From contig NZ_CP014232.1 in the NCBI RefSeq assembly GCF_001553935.1, positions 1,612,001-1,676,000 of the forward strand: a stretch of 64,000 nt of DNA. Direction: 5' to 3'. The position numbers and the translations under genes were made by a program. The DNA comes from Actinomyces oris (GTDB taxonomy: Bacteria > Actinomycetota > Actinomycetes > Actinomycetales > Actinomycetaceae). The notes under the pieces were generated by a model. It saw only the letters and a list, made by a program, of their open reading frames with translations, ran no database searches and was not told the DNA's origin. Below, in pieces: positions 8,533-16,574 of the stretch. The number at the start of each line of letters is the position of its first letter. Within the stretch, counting starts at the first letter, position 1.

Positions 8533-10274
8533 GCGGCGTGCTCACTCGGCTCGCCGGGTGCCTGCGAACGGGCGACCTCGTCACCGGCATCTCGCGCCTG
8601 CTCGCCCTGGCCTGCCTCGTGGGTCTGGTGGGCATGCTGCCATGGCTCTCGGGCAAGGACCCGGCCCTGACGATCCTGCGCGCCACCTCCTCCGACCGGG
8701 AGCCCACACCGGAGGTCCTGGCATCCATCCGCAAGAGCATCGGGATCGACGGCGGCCCCCTCCACGTCATCGGGCACTGGCTGGCCGGAGTGGCCCGCGG
8801 CGACCTGGGCCGCTCCTGGGTCTCGGGAGCCGACGTCGGCCCGGACGCCGTGGACGCCTTCGGAGTCTCCCTGAGCCTCATGGCCGCCGCGCTCGGCGTC
8901 GGAGTCATCGTGGCCGCCGCCCTGGTCCTGCCCGCCCTGCGCGACGGGCTGCGAGGGCGCCCCCGGCCCCGCGGCGGCGCCGCCTCCGCGGTCCTCATCT
9001 CCCTGCCCGAGTACCTCCTCGCCCCGATCCTCATGCTCGTCCTGGCCGTCTACCTCAGGATCCTGCCGCCCTTCGGGTGGGGCAGCCCCGAGAAGGTCAT
9101 CATGCCGGCCCTCAGCCTGGGCCTGCCCACCGGCGGCTACCTCGGCGGACTCGTCTCCGACGCCGTCACCGCCACCTTCTCCGAACGGTGGGTGGCCACC
9201 TGGTCCACCGCCGGCATTCGCGGCCGACCCCTGGCAGGGGCCGTGCTGCGGCGGGCCCTGGCACCACTGACCGGGCAGGTGGCGCTCGTCGTCGTCGCCC
9301 TGACCGGCGGCGCGGTCGCCGTGGAGAAGATCTTCGCCATCCCCGGGCTGGGGCGCGAGCTCCTGGACGCCGCCTCCGCCCAGGACGTGCCGGCCCTCCA
9401 GGCCCAGATCCTGCTGCTGCTCGCCCTGGCGCTGACCACCGGCGTCATCGCCGGAGCGGTCCGACGCCTCCTCATGGGGCGGGCCGCTGGGGCGGGCGGA
9501 CTCACAGCACCGCCCCCGGTGGAGCACCCGGGGCGGGCTGCCCGCGTCATCGCCGTCAGCGGTGCCGCCCTGCTGGCCCTCATGGTGGCCGTCGGGATCC
9601 GGCGCGACCCCTACGCCGTCGTCGCGGACAAGCTCGCACAGCCCAGCGCAGCCCTCCCGCTGGGCGCCGACTCGCTCGGGCGCGACGTGCTGGCACGGGT
9701 GGCTCACGGGGCCGTGTCCACGGTGAGCGGAGCCGTCATCGTCACGGTGGTCTGCTTCGTCATCGCCATCCTGGTGGGGCTGGCGCCGCGGGCGGCCACG
9801 GGGTTCATCGAGGTCGCCAACGCCGCCCCGCCGATCCTGGCCGGCCTCATCGTCGCCGGCGTCTCCGGGCCCAGCGCCACGGGCGCCGCCATCGCCGTGG
9901 CCGGCGTCGGCTGGGCGCCTCTGGCCTCCCACGCCGCCGGGCTCGTCGCCGAGAACCGGCAGCGCCCCGACGTCTTGCTCGCCCCGGTCCTGGGGGAGGG
10001 GCGGTTGCGGATCACCCTGACCCGGGTCCTGCCCGCCGTCGTCGGCCCCCTGGCGCGCCACGCGGCCCTGAGGCTGCCCGGCAAGGCCCTGGCCCTGGCC
10101 GCCCTGGGATTCCTCGGCCTGGGCGCCCAGAGCCCCGCACCGGAGTGGGGGCTGGTCCTGTCCGACGCGCTGCCCTACATCGAACGGGCCCCCTGGGCCG
10201 TGGCCACGCCCGCCGCCGCCCTCGTGGTCCTGTCGATCACATCGGTCGCCGCCTCCCGTAGCATGCGGCGCTGA
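8529..10274 (+). CDS. Fused DppB-DppC-type ABC permease
   Basis: One 581-aa chain contains both permease halves that are normally separate genes. The N-half (to about residue 310) has DppB features: a first helix, the HWLAGVARGDLGRSW segment, six predicted helices and the EAA-like loop TWSTAGIRGRPLAGAVLRRA, then EKIFAIPGLGREL. The C-half has the DppC features LGADSLGRDVLARV, several helices, the EAA-like loop around APVLGEGRLRITLTRVLP and ALGFLGLGAQSPAPEWG. The linker is at about residues 305-330. GTG 8529 overlaps the stop of the receptor gene. With two ATPases and one receptor this makes a complete importer from four genes. Confidence 0.9.
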   Translation: MSGVLTRLAGCLRTGDLVTGISRLLALACLVGLVGMLPWLSGKDPALTILRATSSDREPTPEVLASIRKSIGIDGGPLHVIGHWLAGVARGDLGRSWVSGADVGPDAVDAFGVSLSLMAAALGVGVIVAAALVLPALRDGLRGRPRPRGGAASAVLISLPEYLLAPILMLVLAVYLRILPPFGWGSPEKVIMPALSLGLPTGGYLGGLVSDAVTATFSERWVATWSTAGIRGRPLAGAVLRRALAPLTGQVALVVVALTGGAVAVEKIFAIPGLGRELLDAASAQDVPALQAQILLLLALALTTGVIAGAVRRLLMGRAAGAGGLTAPPPVEHPGRAARVIAVSGAALLALMVAVGIRRDPYAVVADKLAQPSAALPLGADSLGRDVLARVAHGAVSTVSGAVIVTVVCFVIAILVGLAPRAATGFIEVANAAPPILAGLIVAGVSGPSATGAAIAVAGVGWAPLASHAAGLVAENRQRPDVLLAPVLGEGRLRITLTRVLPAVVGPLARHAALRLPGKALALAALGFLGLGAQSPAPEWGLVLSDALPYIERAPWAVATPAAALVVLSITSVAASRSMRR

Positions 10275-10376
10275 GACCGCGGGGACCGCTGGAACCGTTG
10301 AGCCCGCTGAGGCCCGGTGGCAGCGGCCCGGCTCTGGCCCGGGCCGGGCGCGAGGGCTGCGCCGTCGGGCACAGAC

Positions 10377-10422
10377 GATGAGGCGGGCGCCAACCGCGCA
10401 ATGGGTTGGCGCCCGCCTCATC
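10377..10422. terminator. Strong bidirectional terminator
   Basis: Perfect 19-bp arms (GATGAGGCGGGCGCCAACC and its complement) with an 8-base loop between the convergent importer operon and the DUF4242 gene. Confidence 0.9.
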
Positions 10423-10436
10423 GGTGGACCGGTGCC

Positions 10437-10970
10437 TCAGCCCTCCAGGGCGTGGAGGCGGTCGATCGGGGTGGAGACGGCCTCGCGGGCGCGCACCACG
10501 GCCTCCTCATCGGGGGCGTCGTAGAAGCACAGGCACTTGACCGTGTCCTCACGCACGTAGGTGCGCAGGAAGCTCACCTCCGGCACCTGGGCGTACTTGG
10601 GGGAGTTGGCCTTCTTGCGCGCCAGGTAGGTCTCCATGGAGATCTCCTCGGGGATGTCCCACTCCACGAGGTAGTCGGCCTTGCGGGCCAGGGCTCGCAC
10701 GTCCTCCAGCTCGGCGCCCACGAGGCGGACCTCGTCGGGGCCGGTGACCTCGGCGTCGGCCGCAGCGGACCGGACGGCCTCGGTCAGGCCGGTGACGTCG
10801 TCGGAGTCGAGCTCGACGATGGTGAAGATGCGTTCGTGACTGGCGGTGACCTGCGACTCCAGGACGGAGGCGCCGGCGGCCTCAACGGCCTGGGAGACCT
10901 GCGCGATGAGGGCCTCGGCGGCCTCGCGTGACGGGGTGGTGGGGACGAGCTCGAAGAGCTGGAGCGACAT
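10437..10970 (-). CDS. DUF4242 / SCO4226-type nickel-binding-family protein
   Basis: A 177-aa cytoplasmic protein from ATG 10970, which follows AAAGGAG. It appears to be two ferredoxin-like repeats. The C-terminal half fits DUF4242: SFLRTYVREDTVKCLCFYDAPDEEAVVRAR and a closing PIDRLHAL. The family founder SCO4226 of Streptomyces binds nickel; whether this protein does is unknown. It converges on the metal-type importer, with a shared terminator between them. Longer upstream readings (to 11312) lack a ribosome site and are rejected. Confidence 0.75.
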   Translation of the reverse strand: MSLQLFELVPTTPSREAAEALIAQVSQAVEAAGASVLESQVTASHERIFTIVELDSDDVTGLTEAVRSAAADAEVTGPDEVRLVGAELEDVRALARKADYLVEWDIPEEISMETYLARKKANSPKYAQVPEVSFLRTYVREDTVKCLCFYDAPDEEAVVRAREAVSTPIDRLHALEG

Positions 10971-11124
10971 GGCGGCTCCTTTCCGTAGGGTGTGCGTACC
11001 AACCTTGCGGTCCGTCCGAATTATTCCCGCCGGCTCCGGTGAACTGAGGACGTGCTCGCTCTGCGGACACATCGTACGGCGCAGTATCGTGAGACCCGAT
11101 GAGGAGGTGGGGGCATGACGTGTA

Positions 11125-11448
11125 TTAGGCGGCGACGTGAATCCCGAGAGTTCCGCCGAGGGCGTGAGCGATACGTGCGAGCATGACGCCACCGGGTGCT
11201 TGAGCGCCGTTTTCAATCGCTGAGATGACGGACTGACGTGTTCCTGCGCGTCGGGCCAGTTCTGTCTGGGAGATTCCTGCGGCCGCACGCGCGTTGTAAA
11301 CCAGCTCGGCAAGTTGGAGGCGGGCCTCGGTCTCGATGGCAGCCCGGTTGTACTCGGCTCGCTCGGCCTCGGTCATGGCGGCCAGCGACTCCTGCCTGAG
11401 CTGCTCCCACGAGGTGGTGACGGTGGAGCTGTTCGCGGCGGTGCTCAT
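11125..11448 (-). CDS. HTH (XRE) antitoxin, HigA-like
   Basis: Antitoxin and likely autorepressor of 107 aa. Residues about 50-95 form a Cro/C1 helix-turn-helix: AGISQTELARRAGTRQSVISAIENG. The N-terminal 45 residues are Glu/Ala-rich helix and probably hold the toxin-binding part. It is the second gene of the pair, overlapping the toxin by ATGA, the order usual for higBA and the reverse of relBE. Confidence 0.88.
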   Translation of the reverse strand: MSTAANSSTVTTSWEQLRQESLAAMTEAERAEYNRAAIETEARLQLAELVYNARAAAGISQTELARRAGTRQSVISAIENGAQAPGGVMLARIAHALGGTLGIHVAA

Positions 11449-11804
11449 GATCTTCTCCCGTTCTTCTCTTCAGCGTGCCGACTGGCCTCGTGAGCGGCTT
11501 GCGCTCGCCTGGCGCGCAGGACCTCGGTTCGCTCGTTCTGACGTTGCTTGCGGAACGTTGTGAGAGTGACGACTCGGCGGTCCGGGTCGAACACGTACGT
11601 GATTCGGCGGTTGACGTTCTCGCAGGGGAACCGCAGTTCATGTAGCCCGTCGCCGAGTGGTCGGGAGTGTGGCATACGGAGCATATTGCCCTGCAGGGCA
11701 AGCCGTTCGAGGACCCGGTCTATCGAGGCCTTGCCGGTGGGAGTCAGTCCCGCGTACCAGATGCGCACCTCCTCGGAGAACTCAATCGACCACCTCACAC
11801 TCAC
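11445..11804 (-). CDS. RelE/HigB-superfamily toxin (Gp49-like)
   Basis: Putative ribosome-dependent mRNA interferase of 119 aa. The reading fits the HigB/Gp49 family: EFSEEVRIWYAGL, the central RPLGDGLHELRFP strand, RITYVFDPDRRVVTLTTFRKQ, then a basic, Ala-rich C-terminal helix. The start is GTG at 11804, exactly seven bases past a TATAGT box on the minus strand, so the message is probably leaderless. Forms an operon with the downstream HTH protein. Confidence 0.85.
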   Translation of the reverse strand: MSVRWSIEFSEEVRIWYAGLTPTGKASIDRVLERLALQGNMLRMPHSRPLGDGLHELRFPCENVNRRITYVFDPDRRVVTLTTFRKQRQNERTEVLRARRAQAAHEASRHAEEKNGRRS

Positions 11805-11810
11805 GCCATG

Positions 11811-11845
11811 ACTATATCATCGGGAGGATATCCTCTCTAGAGGAT
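11811..11845 (-). promoter_or_regulatory. higBA promoter and operator
   Basis: On the minus strand TATAGT (11816-11811) is a good -10. Just upstream lies the 12-bp perfect palindrome GAGGATATCCTC (11824-11835), followed by a third AGAGGAT half-site (11839-11845). These repeated AGGAT half-sites are the expected binding place for the HTH antitoxin. Confidence 0.65.
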
Positions 11846-11951
11846 GTCTGTTCTGGCGGTGACACTGCCTCGGAGATGCCAAGGCATCGCAATCAGCGCG
11901 CGCCACCGCCGGCTTGAGCCGGGCGGCGCCTGGCCCGTTACGCTGTCACTC

Positions 11952-13517
11952 GTGAATGAGCTCGACAGCGTCAGCAGCAACGGAACTCCGGCCTGGGACA
12001 GCGCCCGCTACCTGCGGGAGATCCTCAAGGCCCCCGTCTACGAGGCGGCCGAGCACACGCCCCTGCAGGAGATGCCGGCCCTGTCGGCCCGCCTGGGCAA
12101 CACCGTCGAGGTCAAGCGCGAGGACCTCCAGACCGTCCACTCCTTCAAGATCCGCGGCGCCTACAACGCCATGCGCTCCCTGAGCCCGGCCGAGCGCGAG
12201 CGCGGCGTCGTCACCGCCTCGGCCGGCAACCACGCCCAGGGCGTGGCTCGCTCCGCCGCCCTGCTGGGGATGAGCGCCATCATCGTCATGCCCACCGTCA
12301 CCCCTCAGATCAAGGTTGACGCCGTTCGGGCCCTGGGTGGCGAGGTCCGCCTCCACGGGGACAACTTCGATGTGGCCAAGGCTGAGGCCACCCGCCTGGC
12401 CGAGGCCGAGGGCCTGTCCTACATCGCCCCCTTTGACGACCCCCGCGTCATTGCCGGCCAAGGCACCATCGGTCTGGAGCTCATCCAGCAGGACGCCCAC
12501 CTCGACCGCGTCTTCGTGCCCGTGGGCGGCGGCGGGCTGGCGGCCGGCGTCGCCGTCCTCATCAAGCAGCTCATGCCCGGGATCAAGGTCATCGGCGTCG
12601 AGCACGAGGAGTCGGCCTGCCTCAAGGCCGCCCTGCTGGGCGGGGAGCCCATCACCCTGCACCACGTGGGCCTGTTCGCCGAAGGGGTGGCCGTGCGCCG
12701 CATCGGCGAGGAGACCTTCCGCATGTGCCGGGCCCTGCTTGACGACGTCGTCACCGTCTCCTCCGACGAGACCTCCGCCGCCGTGCGTGACATCTTCGAC
12801 GACGTGCGCGCCATCTCCGAGCCCTCCGGCGCCCTGGCCCTGGCGGGACTCAAGCGCTACGTCGCCGAGCACCACCTGTCCGGCGAGCGCCTCGCCTTCA
12901 TCCTGTCCGGCGCCAACCTCAACTTCCACCAGCTGCGCTACATCTCCGAGCGCAGCGAGATCGGTGAGCAGCGCGAGGCCATCCTCGGGGTCACCATCCC
13001 CGAGGAGCAGGGCTCCTTCCTACGCTTCGCCTCGGTCCTGGGGGCCCGCTCGGTCACCGAGTTCAACTACCGCCTCTCCGCGGCCCGCACCGAGACCGAC
13101 CCCGCCCGCATCTTCGTGGGTGTGCGTATCGCCCAGCGCCAGGAGCGCGCCGAGATCGTGGCGGACCTGGAGGAGGCCGGCTACGACGTCATCGACCTCA
13201 CCGACGACGAGCTCGCCAAGGTCCACGTGCGCTCCATGATCGGCGGGCGCGCCACCCCGGGAGTGCCCGAGCGCCTCTTCTCCTTCCTCTTTCCCGAGTC
13301 GCCCGGAGCGCTGGCTCACTTCCTTGAGGTGCTGGGGACCCGCTGGAACATCACCCTGTTCCACTACCGCACTGACGGCGCCGACTACGGCCGCATCCTG
13401 TGCGCCTTCGCGGCCGGGCCCGACGACGTCGAGCTGACCGAGCACATGGACCGCCTCGGCTACTCCTACAACGAGGAGACCGCCGACCCTGCCTTCCGTT
13501 TCTTCCTGGCGCGATAA
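11952..13517 (+). CDS. ilvA: Threonine ammonia-lyase, biosynthetic type
   Basis: PLP enzyme that deaminates threonine to 2-oxobutanoate, the entry step to isoleucine. 521 aa from GTG 11952, which sits seven bases after TACGCT (leaderless style). The catalytic lysine is in HSFKIRGAYN, the phosphate-binding glycine loop is VGGGGLAAG, and ASAGNHAQGVA binds substrate. After about residue 330 there are two regulatory ACT-like segments (one near RAEIVADLEEAGYDVIDLTDDE, one near LFHYRTDGADYGRILCAF), as in the feedback-inhibited long form. A second short-type dehydratase occurs at 44.8 kb. Confidence 0.95.
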   Translation: MNELDSVSSNGTPAWDSARYLREILKAPVYEAAEHTPLQEMPALSARLGNTVEVKREDLQTVHSFKIRGAYNAMRSLSPAERERGVVTASAGNHAQGVARSAALLGMSAIIVMPTVTPQIKVDAVRALGGEVRLHGDNFDVAKAEATRLAEAEGLSYIAPFDDPRVIAGQGTIGLELIQQDAHLDRVFVPVGGGGLAAGVAVLIKQLMPGIKVIGVEHEESACLKAALLGGEPITLHHVGLFAEGVAVRRIGEETFRMCRALLDDVVTVSSDETSAAVRDIFDDVRAISEPSGALALAGLKRYVAEHHLSGERLAFILSGANLNFHQLRYISERSEIGEQREAILGVTIPEEQGSFLRFASVLGARSVTEFNYRLSAARTETDPARIFVGVRIAQRQERAEIVADLEEAGYDVIDLTDDELAKVHVRSMIGGRATPGVPERLFSFLFPESPGALAHFLEVLGTRWNITLFHYRTDGADYGRILCAFAAGPDDVELTEHMDRLGYSYNEETADPAFRFFLAR

Positions 13518-13616
13518 TCCGGGACAAATTCGAGCCTCATCCGCCTTCTTCGGAAAGACACACAAGGGTGGAGTGTGTTGTGGCAGGTATCATGCAATAG
13601 GGGGTCGCTCTTTCTG

Positions 13617-13645
13617 TTGGAACTCCCATAAGGTTATTGCTAAAT
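13617..13645 (+). promoter_or_regulatory. Promoter for the FMN reductase gene
   Basis: TTGGAA (13617-13622), a 17-bp spacer and CTAAAT (13640-13645) in a locally AT-rich stretch 83 bases before the start codon. Confidence 0.55.
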
Positions 13646-13727
13646 CATTTGTCGCGGCCGGGTGCGCCAAAGGAGTCTTCGCCTGACGCCGAACCCGACC
13701 CGGCTCATCCCGACCAGGAGAAAAAGC

Positions 13728-14282
13728 ATGACCCGTCTTGCCGTCGTCGTCGGTTCCGTTCGCCCCAACCGCGTGGGTGGCTCCATCGCTCAGTGGGTGG
13801 TCGACCAGGCCAACAAGATCGAGGGCGTTGAGGCTGAGATCGTCGACATCGCCTCCTTCAGCCTGCCCCTGTTCGCCGAGGAGATCCCCCCGCGCATGGC
13901 CGTCCCCAGCGACCCGGCCGGCGCCGCCTTCGATGAGGCCCTGAAGTCCTTCGACTCGCTGATCTTCGTCACCCCCGAGTACAACTTCTCCATCCCCGGC
14001 GCGCTGAAGAACGCCATCGACTTCCTTCAGCCCGGCGCCGTGGCCAACAAGGGCGTGGGCGTGGTCGGCTACTCCTACAGCGTCGGCATCCGCGCTGTCA
14101 GCCACCTTCAGCAGATCCTCCAGGGGATGGGTGCCGCTGTTGTGGCCTCCAACGTGTTCCTGTCGCTCAACACCGACTTCGCCGACGGCGTCTTCTCGCC
14201 GGCCGCCTTCCACGACGCCGAGGTCCCGGCCATGGTGCGCGACGTCGTCGCCCACTCCGACGCCCTGGCCTCCCTGCGCTGA
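13728..14282 (+). CDS. NAD(P)H-dependent FMN reductase family protein
   Basis: Flavodoxin-fold reductase of 184 aa. ATG 13728 follows CAGGAG. The phosphate-binding loop GSVRPNRVGGSIA (residues about 9-21) and the TPEYNFSIPGALKNAIDFL flavin/dimer segment are the family signatures of NADPH-dependent FMN or azo/quinone reductases. It would reduce FMN, quinones or similar electron acceptors in the cytoplasm. It is a single gene with its own promoter; the physiological substrate is unknown. Confidence 0.92.
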   Translation: MTRLAVVVGSVRPNRVGGSIAQWVVDQANKIEGVEAEIVDIASFSLPLFAEEIPPRMAVPSDPAGAAFDEALKSFDSLIFVTPEYNFSIPGALKNAIDFLQPGAVANKGVGVVGYSYSVGIRAVSHLQQILQGMGAAVVASNVFLSLNTDFADGVFSPAAFHDAEVPAMVRDVVAHSDALASLR

Positions 14283-14426
14283 GGACTCCGAGCTCGGCCG
14301 TTCGGCTGAGCCGGAGGACGCCAGTCCATCACGTCGCCGTCGGTGGCACCCGCGGGTGCCCCGGCGGCGACGTCGTTCGTGCCAGGGGTGCCGGGACGCG
14401 CTTCGGCGGGTGGGTAGGGTTTCCCC

Positions 14427-16430
14427 ATGACTGAGCGCAGCGAGCGAGGCGGTTCCCGCCGGTACGACAGGGGCGGATACGGCGAGCGCGGTGACCGGGG
14501 AGGCTCTGGTGGCGACCGCGGTTATCGAGGTGACCGCGGTTATCGGGGCGGCTCGGGCTACCGAGGAGGCTCGGGAGGCGGTCGTGGAGGAGACCGGGGT
14601 TACCGGGGCGGCTCCGGCGGTGATCGCGGAGGAGACCGCGGCTACCGGGATGGCGAGCGCGGCCGCTCGCGCCGCGTCTATGACGACGAGCCCCGCGACG
14701 GCCTCCTGGCAGATCTCGTCGGCCATCTCCACGCCCTGGACGGACGCTCCTACGCCGCCTACAAGGCGATCGTCGGACGCTACCGGGCGCCCGCCGGCTG
14801 GTTCCTGCACATTGACCGCGTCCAGTCCGACCCCTACGCCCCGCCCACGCGCATCCACGTGGACGTGCCCACTGACCTGCACGGCCTGGAGCTGCTCGAC
14901 GAGGCCGACCTGCTGACCAATGCGGACCGGCGCCTGGCCGTGGGCGACTTCCTCACCCGCGAGCTGCACGCGGGCTTCCGCGGCACGGCGCTGTCCATCG
15001 CCTCCCCGGGACAGGAGATCCTGCAGCGCTCCAGCATCATCCTGCGCCCCGAGGAGAAGAAGGAGGGGACCGGCTGGGTGCTGGAGGTCCGCGCCCGCCT
15101 GGCCCTGCCCGCCCAGGGTCGCTCCATCCAGGGCCACGAGGCCTCCCGGATCGTGGGGCGCGACCTCGTGCGCGAGCTGGAGGAGGCCATGGACCTCACC
15201 GGCGAGCGGGGCGACCGGCTCGTGCGCCACGTCGCCACCCTTGAGGACCACCGGGCCCTGACCGCGACGGTGGCCCGCAACGGCTGGGTGGCCTTCCTCG
15301 CCGACGGCTCCGTCCTGCCGCGCCGTTCCGGGGTGAGCGACGATCCCCTGGACGGCGGTGTTCCCCTCCAGGCCCCCGAGTCCATGGCCGCCACGGTAGA
15401 GCTCCCGCACGCCGGGACAGTGCGCGGCACCGTCGTCGAGGCGGGCGTCAACGTCATCGTCGGAGGCGGCTACCACGGCAAGTCCACGCTGTTGAGCGCC
15501 ATCGAGCGCGGCGTCTACCCACACGTGCCCGGGGACGGGCGCGAGCTCGTCGCCACGGTCCCCGACGCCGTCAAGGTGCGGGCCGCCGACGGGCGCGCCG
15601 TGACCGGCGTCGACCTGACACCCTTCATCTCCCACCTGCCGGCCGGGCGCGACACCGCCTCCTTCACCACTCGCAACGCCTCGGGATCCACCTCCCAGGC
15701 TGCTTCCATCGTCGAGGCCGTCGAGGCCGGCGCCACGACGCTGCTGCTGGACGAGGACACCTCCGCCACGAACCTGCTCATCCGCGACTCGCGCATGCGC
15801 GCGCTCGTGGCCGCCGAGCGCGAGCCCATCACGCCTCTGGTGGACCGCATCACCGCGTTGTTCCGCCGGAGGGGCGTCTCCACGGTCATGGTCATGGGCG
15901 GCTCCGGGGACTACCTGGACGTGGCCGACCGGGTCCTGCTCATGGACGCCTACCACCTGTGCGACGTCACCGAGCAGGCCCGCCGTGTCGTGGCTGACCA
16001 GCCCCGGCCCCTGACCGGGCTGGAGGACTTCGCCGAGCCCCGGCAGCGCGTCCCCGAGCCCGCCCCGCCGCGCACCCGCCGGGGGCCGGTGCGCACCCGC
16101 GCCCACGGCACCTCCACCCTCGTCCTGGACCGGGAGGACATCGACATCTCCGACGTCGGCGGCGTCACCGACCCGGGTCAGGCCGAGGCCATCGCCTACG
16201 CCCTGCGCGCCCTGCTGGAGCAGCGCTTCGACGGGGTCTCCCCACTGCGCGAGTGCCTGGACGACCTCGAGGCCCTGCTTGATGAGGAGGGCCTGGACGC
16301 CCTGACCGACGAGCGCGAGCGGCCCGCCTTCCTCGTGCGCCCCCGCATGGTCGACGTCGCCGCGGCCGTCAGCCGCTACCGCAAGCTCGAGCTGGCCTCC
16401 CTCCCACACACTTCGACCGAATCTTCATAA
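14427..16430 (+). CDS. ABC-class P-loop ATPase (PF09818-type) with RGG N-terminal domain
   Basis: A 667-aa soluble ATPase. Residues 1-80 are almost pure Arg, Gly, Tyr, Asp and Ser (repeated DRGYRGG and GGDRG), like eukaryotic RGG RNA-binding tails. The rest matches the 'predicted ATPase of the ABC class' family: NVIVGGGYHGKSTLL (Walker A), ASGSTSQAASIVEA (signature-like), TTLLLDEDTSATN (Walker B) and VMVMGGSGDYLDVADRVLLM. The trypanosome member MRB1590 binds RNA, so an RNA-linked role is plausible here. It is leaderless (TAGGGT, six bases, ATG). Its last residues and stop lie inside a 64-bp palindromic repeat. Confidence 0.85.
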   Translation: MTERSERGGSRRYDRGGYGERGDRGGSGGDRGYRGDRGYRGGSGYRGGSGGGRGGDRGYRGGSGGDRGGDRGYRDGERGRSRRVYDDEPRDGLLADLVGHLHALDGRSYAAYKAIVGRYRAPAGWFLHIDRVQSDPYAPPTRIHVDVPTDLHGLELLDEADLLTNADRRLAVGDFLTRELHAGFRGTALSIASPGQEILQRSSIILRPEEKKEGTGWVLEVRARLALPAQGRSIQGHEASRIVGRDLVRELEEAMDLTGERGDRLVRHVATLEDHRALTATVARNGWVAFLADGSVLPRRSGVSDDPLDGGVPLQAPESMAATVELPHAGTVRGTVVEAGVNVIVGGGYHGKSTLLSAIERGVYPHVPGDGRELVATVPDAVKVRAADGRAVTGVDLTPFISHLPAGRDTASFTTRNASGSTSQAASIVEAVEAGATTLLLDEDTSATNLLIRDSRMRALVAAEREPITPLVDRITALFRRRGVSTVMVMGGSGDYLDVADRVLLMDAYHLCDVTEQARRVVADQPRPLTGLEDFAEPRQRVPEPAPPRTRRGPVRTRAHGTSTLVLDREDIDISDVGGVTDPGQAEAIAYALRALLEQRFDGVSPLRECLDDLEALLDEEGLDALTDERERPAFLVRPRMVDVAAAVSRYRKLELASLPHTSTESS

Positions 16431-16472
16431 TCGACCCGGAGCCGCGTCGATTCTGAAGATTCGGTCGAAGTG
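16409..16472. repeat. 64-bp palindromic repeat, copy 1
   Basis: Arms CACTTCGACCGAATCTTCA and its complement continue through AATCGAC/GTCGATT around CCGGAGCCGC. The left arm encodes the end and stop of the preceding ATPase gene. The copy at 17535-17598 has the same length and orientation. Confidence 0.9.
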
Positions 16473-16574
16473 ATCGGCGATCCCGGTGTCCACAACGGCA
16501 CCGTCGGCCCGCTGTTTCCTCAGGGCGGTGGGCGCGCCGAGTGAGGGCCGGGGCGTTGCGGGCAGCATGGGGGC

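Noticed and set aside
11115..11189. 24-codon plus-strand ORF starting beside higA
   Set aside because: It runs antisense into the antitoxin gene, is Arg-rich, and has no supporting signal beyond GAGGAGG upstream.
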